Positions 46,648 through 58,100 of a DNA stretch of 64,000 nucleotides are shown here, in pieces. The position numbers and the translations under genes are program-made. The notes beneath the pieces are model-generated. The model saw only the letters and a list, made by a program, of their open reading frames with translations, was not told the origin of the DNA and did no database searches. Every line of letters starts with the position of its first letter. Position 1 is the stretch's first letter. This stretch comes from Halichondria panicea (lineage: Eukaryota > Porifera > Demospongiae > Suberitida > Halichondriidae): positions 3,374,810 to 3,438,809 of the forward strand of contig NC_087378.1 of NCBI RefSeq assembly GCF_963675165.1, written 5' to 3'.

Positions 46648-47218
46648 CCGTATACCTCGCTTGTGCATGCGCACCAAGCATAATAATAATTATATAACTT
46701 CCTATTAACAGTGTTATTAATATTGTTGCACAGGACTCGTGGACATCAGCTCTGGTAAAGTACGACAAGGTGTGGAATTGCTCCCACTCACTCGAAAGAT
46801 ATTCTCTGGCTGGTATGACAGAGTTGCCATTCGCAGACTGACTGGAATTGATAGTGAGAAACGAGCTCAAATGTACGAAGAGCTCCTAGCTTTCCGAAAA
46901 GAAGTTCAAGGAAGACCGTACGAGCAAGATACTATTGAACTGATACTATCTTCAATTGATGTCCAAGATAAATACATGAGTTTCCTTCGAAACACAGAGG
47001 AAGATTTGTCCAGTCTGTTTTGTTCTGAACTTGTTGCCGAGGCTTACAAGCGCATGGGTTTGCTAGGCAGTGGCAAACTCTCTAACACATACACTCCTGA
47101 TGATTTTACCAGTGATAACGATTTAAAACTGAACTTTGGAACACTTGAACCAGAAACTTACATCGAATTAAAGTTTGACTTTAAGATCGGATTTGAACGT
47201 CAATCTAGTGTATGGTGA
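43926..47218 (+). CDS. Myristoylation-motif protein with two permuted NlpC/P60 (YiiX-like) domains
   Basis: Exons 43926-44057, 44116-44759, 44826-44982, 45047-45107 and 46734-47218 join in phase to 492 residues. The start MGNCTSG fits N-myristoylation at Gly2 with a palmitoylatable Cys4. Two similar domains follow. Each opens with TGDL and ends with a Cys-containing helix: domain 1 has PHFAVFV (His92) and ILCTFMVAHFY (Cys199), and domain 2 has SHVGLV (His308) and LFCSELVAEAY (Cys428). This His-before-Cys order is the permuted papain fold of bacterial YiiX/YaeF (peptidase family C92, PF05708-like). In that fold Cys and His act on amide or ester bonds, often of lipids or peptidoglycan-like substrates. 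Domain 1 is more diverged. The substrate is unknown. A role at the inner face of membranes is inferred from the N-terminus. Confidence 0.8.
45108..46733. repeat. Last intron of the papain-like gene, with several MITEs
   Basis: Tigger/pogo-like element at 45713-45960 (CAGTACAATCTCGGACACC..GGATAATCGAGGTTCTACTG). MITE at 46019-46213 with 25-bp termini (ACCGTATTACTAGAATATTTTGCG and inverse). A (CA)n run of about 22 units lies at 46601-46645 beside ACTACCGTATACCTCGC. Confidence 0.8.
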
Positions 47219-47488
47219 CTCTTAACTCCTATATAATTATACATAAATTTTAATACTTTTTATACATATATAGTATCAAGACTCAAGAGTTCATTATTAT
47301 AATTTTTATGTATAGTTACTTTTTATACACCATCGGCTTTGTAGTGCAATATTCCTCATGTATAACTGTGGAAGATTTTAGTCGGGCAGTGGATATGTTG
47401 AAGTATACTGTACTGAACTAAACACACATGCAATACACAGACTGATATTATAACAATACAAGACAACAGTTAACGTAACATAAACAGT

Positions 47489-47845
47489 CTATTGTTTTGG
47501 CGGCCATTTTCCTTCTCTGATAAGTTTCTTTTTCTGTTCAGCAATAGTATCTAATCGCGATGCCTGTGAACAAAATTGGCGTAAATCTCTACTGTAGCTA
47601 AAAAGATCCAACAAATCCATAATTATTATACAATCATGCCATAAAACATGTTGGTGAGCCGTATTAAATAATTTTTTGGCAGAGTTTACCAATTTAGAGC
47701 GATGTAGGCACTCCATGTAGTCCTCTCTTTGTTCTTGACATACACCAGGACCATAACTACCACGTTGAGCCGCACAGCTCATGAAGTCTCTCCACAGGGT
47801 AAAACACCTTCCTCTTCCTCCTCGGACACCTTGTCCAGTAACCAT
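47489..47845 (-). CDS. NDUFS5: NADH dehydrogenase (complex I) iron-sulfur subunit 5
   Basis: Exons 47845-47690 and 47563-47489 join in phase 0 to 76 residues. The hallmark twin CX9C motif is present: CFTLWRDFMSC and CQEQREDYMEC. The C-terminus KKKLIREGKWPPKQ matches the conserved tail of NDUFS5. This accessory subunit of complex I is imported into the mitochondrial intermembrane space by the Mia40 disulfide relay. Human NDUFS5 has 106 residues; the N-terminus here is about 20 residues shorter. The intron could be read through in frame, but that would insert non-family sequence between LHRSKL and ASRLDT. It shares a 5' region with RPS7. Confidence 0.87.
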   Translation of the reverse strand: MVTGQGVRGGRGRCFTLWRDFMSCAAQRGSYGPGVCQEQREDYMECLHRSKLVNSAKKLFNTAHQHVLWHDCIIIMDLLDLFSYSRDLRQFCSQASRLDTIAEQKKKLIREGKWPPKQ

Positions 47846-48223
47846 AGCTACAAGAACAGAGAAAGATCGACAGGACAGGTACGTAGAGCATTAATTCCAG
47901 TTAGATAGATAAATTTTTATTTGAATAGGAATCCTGCATCCACCATAACGGTAGGTTTTCATGCAGGTCCTATATAACAATTATAAAAACATAAAAATAA
48001 AAAAAACATTTGTTTCTAGGAGGTTTGTTGAACATGCTTAGTTGTACTTCTTAGAGAGCATGTGCATGTATAAGGCATCTCCATAGTTAATTGATTACAC
48101 CCTATACCTGCTTCTGTTGTGCTCTAGTTCTAGCTCTAGCTAGCTAGCTCTGGAGTCTTCTATATAGTCTTCTCTCTACAATCACGTGACTGTCATGTGT
48201 TGTCTTCAAAGCGTAGATATTGC

Positions 48224-48235
48224 TGCGCATGCGCA
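48224..48235. promoter_or_regulatory. NRF-1-type palindrome between NDUFS5 and RPS7
   Basis: TGCGCATGCGCA is an exact match to the NRF-1 consensus (YGCGCAYGCGCR). It lies just upstream of the RPS7 leader and in the shared promoter with a complex I gene, the kind of target NRF-1 controls in vertebrates. Binding in this organism is inference. Confidence 0.6.
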
Positions 48236-48239
48236 TCCA

Positions 48240-48277
48240 CTTTCTTTCTTTTGACAACGTGGTTGGGATAGGAGGAG
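48240..48277 (+). promoter_or_regulatory. RPS7 5' terminal oligopyrimidine leader exon
   Basis: CTTTCTTTCTTTT at 48240-48252 would start the mRNA with the pyrimidine tract (TOP) typical of ribosomal protein genes. The leader exon ends at GGAGGAG/GTAAGG (48277), and the intron acceptor AACAG lies directly before the ATG at 48383. Confidence 0.65.
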
Positions 48278-48382
48278 GTAAGGTACATGTGTGTTGTTAA
48301 TCCATACTAAACTAAGTGATTTAAGTAAGAATCGAACCTACTGGAGTGAGTGTATGATAGTATTGTAACTGATTTTCAACAG

Positions 48383-49404
<1,022 letters not shown>

Positions 49405-50442
49405 ACTATTTGTGTATTGTGATGAAAATGATGTATATAGCATTTTGTTTTCAACATCATTGATACGAAAGCTTTGTGTTATTGCTCAGTGGTTAGCTGT
49501 CTTATGGTTCTACAAAATATTAATACACACAAACAGGAAGTCGTACCCATACTAAGTCCGATCTATGATTATGTGTTTTATTAGTCGGGGGGGAAATGAT
49601 GACAGTTGTACGCTGTTGAAAATTTGGCGGAATAATTGTCTTAAGGTGCAATTTGGAGGTTTTTTGTGCTTAGTGGACACCTCTGGGGAACAATGTTTTG
49701 GCTGTTATACAGATCTCAGGTGGCCTTTGTCGAGAGGTTGTTTTATACACAAACTGTTCATTTGGGACCTGGTTGCCTGGTAGTCTCGCGGGCCATACTC
49801 CACAATCTGATAGTGGAGTATGGCCCGCGAGACTAGGTACCTGGCTGTTATATACATGTAGCAGCTGGTCTTTATTCGGAGATGTTGTTAACAGAGGTTC
49901 CACTGTGTTAATTAGTCTATTTCTTAACTGTTCTTACTGCATTGTACACCTTCACCTCGCCTTAACAAAGCAGAAAAGCTACTCAAATTGACCTCTAGTG
50001 TGTGTACAGAGCCTATGGGCCTACTTTGTACATGTTGTAAGGTTTAAATTTCAAAGGGTATCATAATAATAATTGTATACATGCATTTTGTGCATGTAAT
50101 CTCCTGTCTGATGGACTGTACCATGCGCTAGATCTATGCATGTATGATGCACTCCTGATGTATGTAAGAGGCTTTTTCTCAATTCATACACTAGAATAAT
50201 CATGGCTACATGTACATGTAGACCCCTGAATCACTGTACAATTTGATACGACATTAATTTTTCATATTTCCAGGGGGGAAATCCCAGGGCTCCCACCCCC
50301 TCTGTATGAGACCCTGGTAAAGATCATTAGTTGTTGCAAATTACACTGCTTCATGTTTATGTTATTGTACTTCGTGTATGTCCCCTCACAAATAAGCATA
50401 ACTGTTATAAATATGCTATGCTGTTTTTTGAGTTGGCTTTGT
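49405..50442. repeat. Spacer with ACAGTGGAACC-type MITE and hairpin insertion
   Basis: A member of the TTCCACTGT family runs to about 49905. It is interrupted at 49781-49835 by a perfect 23-bp-arm hairpin. From 49906 to 50442 there is AT-rich sequence with no gene. Confidence 0.65.
49781..49835. repeat. Small palindromic insertion inside a MITE
   Basis: TAGTCTCGCGGGCCATACTC and the next three bases (49781-49803) are the exact inverse of 49813-49835, with a 9-base spacer. The flanks GCCTGG and ACCTGG look like a 5-bp target duplication of CCTGG. The uninterrupted family sequence, read from the complement of 14300-14335, has a single CCTGG here. Confidence 0.85.
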
Positions 50443-53400
50443 CTAGTCCTGGTCTTGACCAACTTCGTAGTTCTTCAGGGGTGATGTATCATCCACTGGT
50501 TTTGTGATTGACTTGTTTGATGTCCTCTTTGCCTCAGCAAAAGACTGTCCACTACGGACAGCCATCATGACGCTTTTGGACTGACTCATCTCTCGAGTGA
50601 ACTCTTTGCTTTCCTGGTCAATGCTCCTCCTCATCGACTGAAATCCTAGGAGAACATCAATTAGACAAACAGCTAACAGTGCAAAGCCAAGCCCCTGAAA
50701 GGAAAAAGCATTGACAGCTAAATCAGCTATTTAGGTACAAGATGTGTGCTCACCGTTGCAGTGAGCAAGTAGAGGGTATCAATTCCGTTCAGTCTGATAT
50801 ATTGAGTATGGGACAGTTGCTCGATACTTGCACTCATGACTGGAGCTCCAAGTAGCCATGTGATCAAAATGATTGTAGCAAGGATGGATTGCTGGGAAAA
50901 CAAACGACTAAATAAATACCGTATATATATCTTCTAATTTATCGGACACTTCTAATTACCCCGGACACTCTTTTGGGCAATTTTCGCTGTTCTAATACTG
51001 TAACGGACACTCCAGTGCTTTAATATTACATTCGTCTAAATATCCAGACAATACCTTGTTACATGCATTCATAGACGACAAGTAAGACTTAGAGTGCTGC
51101 AGTTAGATAGCTTTGAGTAGCTAGTTTTAGATAGCTAGTGCAACTATTCAGTCGCATACTTAGCTAGCTCGCATGCAGCTGCTTGCTTGTTCTAATTATT
51201 CCGGACACTTCGCATGCTCTATAAAAATCTGTTCCAATTATACCCGAACAATTTCCAAAATAATTATTTTTTGCTGTCCGATAAATTAGAAGATATACGG
51301 TAATAAATACGGTGTAGAGATTATGCACGGGGCGAATCCATTGTCAGCCAGGTTGAGTGTGGCAAAAATTTTTTTTACACACAAGTGATAGTAAAACTGG
51401 CAAAATTGATCGACGTGTTTATGCAAAATGACTAGTTGCTGCATAGATAAAGAAGAGAGGGACTGGCAATGGAATTTAAAACGTAGACTTTTGTGCAGGG
51501 GGTGTGGCTTAATCCTGAAATGATGCGTGTTGTCCCCCACCGTAACGCCGCGAAACACTTTTTTTTATGTTTGAGGCCTTACACAGAGCTTTCAGACCCC
51601 CCAACACTTCATTTTCATGCTTCTTGATGATGTGTATTATGTGGAAATTCCCAAAATTTTTTTATAGATTGTTGAAAAAGAGCTAGCGGTACATAGCGCT
51701 TTTTTCACCTCTTTTCACCGTTTTTTATGGCTATGTACCAATAGCACCTATAATATAGCTAAGATTGTCTAACTAAGTAGTGTCCTGGATCACATATAGC
51801 CTCAAGCATGGAAATGAAGTCTAAAATCAGCAGCAGGATTGTTATACTGACAGCCTCGAGTAACGCCGGGGCAACACAGATGGTTATTCAAGGTCAATTT
51901 TGTTGCCAATCCCTCTTTGCTCTATCTATGGTTGCTGTAAGCAAAGATACTAAGAAGATGCAGGCTACAGACCTGTTCAGCTGGATATCTACTTCCATGC
52001 GTGCAAGAAAAGCTTTATATAGTGAGCTGTATGTATAATAGGCCTGCATGTGCCAAATATTCTGGAATAATTTTTTGATATAATTATTAAATACCGCATA
52101 GCGTGAAATTTTCGCGGATTTCATGGGTTAGCAATCTTACACGAAAAATTGTTCTTTAATTAGAATTATCTATAACGTGCAAAGATTTAAAGGCGTGGCT
52201 TCCGGTAAGCAGTCATTCTGCAAACATTGTGCAACGAAATGCTTTTAGAAGCCAATCCACAAATATAAGTGCCTCGAAAATTTCACGCTATACGGTAATA
52301 GGCACTGTGAAAATAGTGAGTTGCACAGTAGCTCAGCTCACATTTCAGGCAGTAATCTAATTGTAAACCAATCCTCATGTTGAAACCACATATTTTGTGC
52401 TATAATTTGTTAGTCCAATCCCATGTTAAACCACATTTTTTGGTGTACAAAGTGTGCTATTTCGCTCTGAAATCCCATTTTTTGGTGCTATATAATTTAT
52501 AGGCGTTTCATTTCGCTGCTGTGATTGTTGAGTCATCACTTAATTTGAATAATAGGTTGATGAAGTTAAATAATAGAATAATAGTTTGAATATTTGACAC
52601 AGGCCTTAGCTGTAAGTGCTAAACTTCAGTTGCTCCGATAACTTTCAGAGTGGACTCAGCAGTAAAATACAGTGGAACCTCCATTAACGACCACCTCCGA
52701 GAGCAATCACATGCTATATAACGGCCAAGAGCTCACAGATTGAAACTACAATGACTTCAATGTAAAGCAACCTCTCAAAAGCAACCACCTCTCTACTCCG
52801 TATAACGAGCAGCTTTCTAGTCCCCAACCAGCTTTAGCAAAGAAAAATAACCTCCCAGAACGAACAGCCATACCCAGAATTAGCAGAGAATTATTGCTGA
52901 GATAGCATTATTTTGCACAAAATCGACCTCGAATAACCATCTGTGTTTCCCGGCTTTACTCGAGGCTGTCTACTTCAACATAGGAAGACAGCCTCGAGTA
53001 AAGCACAGGCTGGGAATGCTTGAGGAGACAACTGATTGTCTTACTGTCAGTATAACAATCCTGCTGCTGATTTTAGACTTCATTTCCATGCTTGAGGCTA
53101 TATATGATCCAGGACACTACTTAGTTAGACAATCTTAGCCATATTATAGCTATTGGTACATAGCCATTAAAAAACGATGAAAAGAGGTGAAAAAAGCGCT
53201 ATGTACCGCTAGCTCTCTCAACAATCTGGAGAATTTCCACATAATACACATTATCAAGAAGCATGGAAATCAAGTTTTGGGGGGTCTTAGAAAGCTCTGT
53301 GTAAGGCCTCAAACATAAAAAAGTGTTTCGCGGCGTTACGGTGGGGGACAACACGCATCGTTTCAGGATTAAGCCACACCCCCTGCACAAAAGTCTACGT

Positions 53401-54791
53401 TTTAACTTCCGTTGCCAATCCCTCTCTTCTTTATCTAAGGGTCAACTAAGCTGCTTAGCAAGCATGTAGACTATTGTAGTGCTTGTGAAGTGTCTGTGTA
53501 CATAAATGGCTTGCTGCTTCGTCTTTGAAAATATTCTATGGCCCAATATAGTTCAGAAAGTCTACCAATAGATACTACTCAGTCCTACATGCTGTATAGC
53601 TGGTTTTAAACCTTATTGAACAGCTCAACAGAACTACAGTAGACTCTCGTTAATCCGGTCACCCTTGGGACCATGCAGCTTGGCCGGAATAGCGAGGTGG
53701 CTGTAGCTCAGGAAATAGTCGCGGCTTAAAAACGACCTTACCTCGAATCTAATGACTACTTTTGTGGTTCTTGTCTCGAGGATAATTAATGGTTCTCTAT
53801 TTACCAATTTAATTTGCTAAACCACACCCAAAACGTTATATCCGGCCGTAATATACGTATAAAATTACATTGAAAACCTTGTTTGGGACAGCCAGCACTG
53901 GCCGGTAAACGGAATAGCGAGTGGCCGTACTTCAGGGTGAGTTTTGTGCAGTAAACATATAGCTAGCATTTCGTGCCAAGCCAAATGGCCGGTATATCGA
54001 GGTGGCCGTACTTCAGAGAGCCGGAATAGCGAGTCTACTGTCATGACACTATTCAATCTACCACAGAATCCAATATCATGCAACATTGACAAGTTGATAG
54101 CACACTCCCTCCCTAGCTTGTTTTTGTACAATTTACAACAATTTTAACAACGTGCAAAGATTTAAAGGCTTGGCTTCCGGTAAGCAGTCATTCTGCGAAT
54201 ATTGTGCAATGAAATGCTTTTAGAGGCCATTCCACGAAATCTAAATGCCGCGAAAATTTCGCGCTATATGGTATCTAGCACTACAGGTTACTGACAGCAA
54301 CTCTTCATTTCACATTAACATGTCGTAATTTTCTGTGTTAAGATTTTTTACCACTCATGCACGACGATGGATAGCAACAGTTACATAACTAAGGGAATTT
54401 ACCATTAAAGCTGGGAGCTTTATTCCAGCAAGACCAACAGTAGCCACTCCCACAGAATAGATGCACGATAGTGCTCCGATACCAATGAACCCGTATATAG
54501 TGTTTCGATAATTGACATCACCCCTGTTCAGATCTGCGATAGTCACACCTTCACTTTTCCATAAAAGCAGCAAAATAATCACAGGAACACTGAGAATCTG
54601 CAAAACAGGCACAGGGCGCTAGGCATAAACAATCGTAAACTATACATTTTACTCACAAACTGGAGTGTCTTTACTACAGCTTGAGGAATGTTGAACCATT
54701 GTGCTACCCAAGGACAAACCTTGGCCTTTGGTACCTTCTCAGCCACTGACTTCACAGGGGATATCTTGCTATTTTTTCTGAACTGCGACAT
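50443..54791 (-). CDS. Unrecognised four-helix membrane protein
   Basis: Exons 54791-54657, 54597-54403, 50891-50754 and 50694-50443 join, all in phase 0, to 239 residues. Four hydrophobic segments are visible: about residues 46-60 (ILSVPVIILLLLW), 77-100 (YGFIGIGALSCIYSVGVATV), 112-130 (ILATIILITWLLGAPV) and 157-174 (GLGFALLAVCLIDVLLGF). The N-terminus (about 45 residues) is basic, and the C-tail of about 65 residues is polar, Ser/Lys-rich and ends in an acidic stretch. The four-helix layout with cytosolic ends recalls MARVEL or tetraspan proteins, but no family signature was recognised. Intron 2 is 3.5 kb and full of repeats. It is expressed away from NOL4 on the same strand. Confidence 0.7.
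50915..51302. repeat. MITE-like element with ~30-bp terminal inverted repeats
   Basis: TACCGTATATATATCTTCTAATTTATCGGACA at the left pairs with TGTCCGATAAATTAGAAGATATACGGTA at the right. CGGACACTTC-type motifs repeat inside. Confidence 0.85.
51445..53440. repeat. Long inverted repeat, arms ~0.45-0.5 kb, spacer ~1 kb
   Basis: The left arm 51445-51897 (GCATAGATAAAGAAGAGAGG..TAACGCCGGGGCAACACAGA) is the inverse of 52922-53440. The right arm carries an extra ~75 bases around a second hairpin at 52954-53003. The spacer holds a CCGCATAGCGTGAAATTTTCG foldback (52090-52296) and an ACAGTGGAACC-family piece (52669-52920). Confidence 0.85.
53636..54045. repeat. Tigger/pogo-like MITE
   Basis: ACAGTAGACTCTCGTTAATCCGG at the left pairs with CCGGAATAGCGAGTCTACTGT at the right. 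Four copies of GGCCGGAATAGCGAGGTGGCCGTA-like sequence lie within. Confidence 0.8.
54160..54275. repeat. Partial CCGTATAGCGGG-family foldback
   Basis: AACGTGCAAAGATTTAAAGGC..TTCCGGTAAGCAGTCATTCTGC matches the right half of the element at 52090-52296, ending GCGAAAATTTCGCGCTATATGGTA. Confidence 0.75.
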
Positions 54792-55049
54792 ATCTATACG
54801 TACCTATACAGCTGCATACCAAAAAATCATTGCGCATGTGCATCAAATAATTCATCTGCGGCGGTGTTTCGAAACGAAGTGATCACAAGGGGTAAACCAT
54901 AGTATTGGTATATACAGTGTATATAATAACATAAAATTTATGGCATTTCATTGCAGGGTGAATTGACTTTAGATATGTACAAAGAGAAGGGATGCAAACT
55001 GATTTGGTGCTCCACCTGCTGCAGGTTCTGACAAACAACATCTAGCAGT

Positions 55050-55050
<1 letters not shown>

Positions 55051-55093
<43 letters not shown>
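55051..55093. repeat. (CA)n microsatellite
   Basis: About 21 CA units just 3' of the NOL4-like stop codon. Confidence 0.97.
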
Positions 55094-55095
<2 letters not shown>

Positions 55096-55135
55096 TATGA
55101 CTGTACACAATCTCCGTATGTGTCTGTTGCTGATC

Positions 55136-58100
55136 CTACGATGAGTTATTGTGAAGCATTGTCTCCAGTTGGTCTGCTGCCCTTTGAAGGAAGGCTGCAC
55201 TCTCACGATACCCTAAAGGGGAGAAGGAAGTAGTTAACAAAGTAACACAAGGTGTTCAGTTGCTTATCCAAACTTTGATCCCCAACCAAAATAAACACGA
55301 GTTACTGTTATTATTTTCTATATGAGACAAGTACCCGAATGTTTCCCCACAACCTTATGTTGGAGTTTTCAATGCACAGATATACTAAAAACAACCCACT
55401 TTCCAATGCTAATTTATTTAAAAGCAAGGGTATGTCTCTATATATACCATGCACCCACTTTTGTAGCAATACTAGCCCGCTCAGGCCATGGTACTCCAAA
55501 CAGTGGTGTGGCTTCTCTGTCCCCCAGACAGCCATGGTGCCACTATGTCTACTATAGAAGCCATAGGGAAGGAAGAGATTGGAACATGGTCACCTAGTTA
55601 CATCCCCACAGAAGGGAATGCAAGGGAATCCCATACAAGCTTTGAACCGTACACATAAGACTTCGCAACAGCTACAAGGGAACACACCTGTGATGAGCTG
55701 TCTCACTGCTGACACCTCTGAAATGCTGAGAGCTGAGGGATTACTTAGAGGTATGCCAGGAACCAGCCGTTTAGACTGAGTGACTGCAGCAGATGTGCTC
55801 ATCTTCATCCTCTTGGGAATAGGGAGGTCATCAAGGTCATCATCCATGTCTCCTGTGTCTATGGTAACTACGGCAGTGTTTGCTGGCCCGCCCCCTCTTG
55901 GGACGGGAGAGGAGCGGACAGGGAGGTGGGCCTTGGGTATAGGGGATTCCTGTTGATAATGACTCATTGGGAGCGAATGACTTGTGTTCGACACCATGTC
56001 ATCCTGCAAGACAACATTTCATATCGAATTATTACAACAAAATTGGCACATGTCAATTGGCATTTACCCAGAGTTCCCATACAAACTTGGACAGAAGATA
56101 TATAGGTATTAGGTATTACGGCTATGTTGCCTGCAATAGTCTAGGCCCTTAAGCAAATTATTCAGATGCACAATAGATCAAGCACACTGAAAAATAAGAC
56201 AATACCTTTCCCACACCATTCGTATGCGACTGTGGGGAGCCTGAATTGACATCTCTCAATTTCCTGGAGCGTCGATAAGATTTTAGAAATGTTCGAATCC
56301 TCTTTCTGACACAGGAGGAAAACTCAGGGAATTTGATACTGGAATCTGCTATGATGTCTGAGACAATGTCTCGTGGTTGATGAGATATGGGAACAAAAAT
56401 GTCCAGTTTCTGCTCAATGATTCCACGGACATAGGCCTGGAGGAACAAGCCAACAACATGATTATACATGTACAAGCAATGCCATTGTTATGTTTGACAA
56501 GACTACTGTATCAGTACATAAGTCCTATTTTGACCTTCAGCTCTCGAATAAACAAACACGTATACACAATGCAGTCATCCAATAATATAGATTAGGGTGC
56601 CATCTCTTTATTATAGGGTTATCAACTCACATTAAACTGTCTGGCTCTTTCCGTATTGGCAGTGTAGGGGGAAGGAGACACACGCCCACGCATCTGTGAG
56701 GGGTAGGTATCCGACGTGTTGTGGTCCGATTCCTCGTCATCTGAGCGATCCTGTAGTGTTGTTGTGAATGTAATGTAATTGTATCTGGAATATCATGAGC
56801 TATTGGGCAATAAGTTAACGCTGGATTCTGTAATGCAGATGGTATGTAAGGGACTAATCAATGAGCTGAATCGAGGGCTGAAAGTTAACAATGGGCTTCT
56901 AGTACAAATAACAATGGTCACAAAAGCTAAACAAGGGGATTGTTCTAAGGAACCAGGACAGTGTGAAACCACTACTAGATATTCAGGTGGGCAAACAACT
57001 CAATTCACAAATTGGAACTGTTTGGGGAGAATCTTACTTAGTGGACAACTATCACACGACTTCATACCATGTCCTACATGTATTTATGTACCAGACCAGT
57101 TGAGTGTAGGGCAGTTCCCAGAGATATAGTGAGGTGACCACATGCCCTGCATGTGATTACCAACAAGGGCATCACATCCCACAGGGCCCACTATAATAGT
57201 ATCCCAGTAAGGTGAATCTCCATGGTGAATCACCCAAGGGTGAACATGTATTGTCTGGCTAGCTAGGGCATATTGGGAATGTCTCACGTATGGTTGGTAC
57301 AAGAGGGATTTTTGACCATATAAAGAACCTTGTTTGTTGGTATACAAAGAGGGGGAACATATCTTCAAAGGCTTTGTTGTGATTCATACAGAGCCTCTGG
57401 TTTCAATCTTTGAAACAAACTAGGTTTTCTAGTTACACGTATCTTACTATAATATGCAAGCAGTTAGGATACAAGACAGACTTACTTACAAGAATCAATA
57501 TCACTGAAAATGAAATGTTTACAAAATATGCTACTAATGGTGTTCCTTTGAATCGTTTATACAATGTATCTGCATTGAGATCTAGAGATGTAAACACAGC
57601 CGTTAGAGTACCCAAACAGTTTCAATGAAGTTCCATGTTACAAGCACCATGTGACCAACTGGCTATGAAGCTACATAGTCCCTAAACAGCTAGCCACATA
57701 CTCCAGCGATTCATGCCCAAATAAGAACATAGCTCAGTTGGAGTGAGTAGGCACTTGGGACACACACTGGAGTAATGATTGTGGTGTAGAAGCATCACGG
57801 ACACATCAGGAATGAATCCATTGCAGCATAGCTACAAGTGCAGCTCAGTGGTCAATAGGAATGTAACAATAGGCACATACAGTAGCTTTTTGATAGTGAA
57901 TGCAAAGCAAGGCCTTGCTAAAGGCATGTTGTGGTGAGGCCTAAGAGGTACACACAGAAGCCATAAGCGTAATTCTACTACCTGAGAATTCAGAAATTCC
58001 CGATGGAACACTAGCAATCGTAAACATAGTGATAGTTGGTCTGTTTATATATATAATAACTATTCTTGGGTAGTGAATGCAGGAACACCCTAGGATATTG

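Noticed and set aside
47489..47845. Single-exon 118-residue reading of NDUFS5
   Set aside because: The middle 41 residues are not family-like and are bounded by good GT..AG sites in phase 0; splicing gives the conserved tail.
51808..52038. 76-residue frame in the tetraspan-type gene intron
   Set aside because: Overlaps the arm of a long inverted repeat; no conserved motif.
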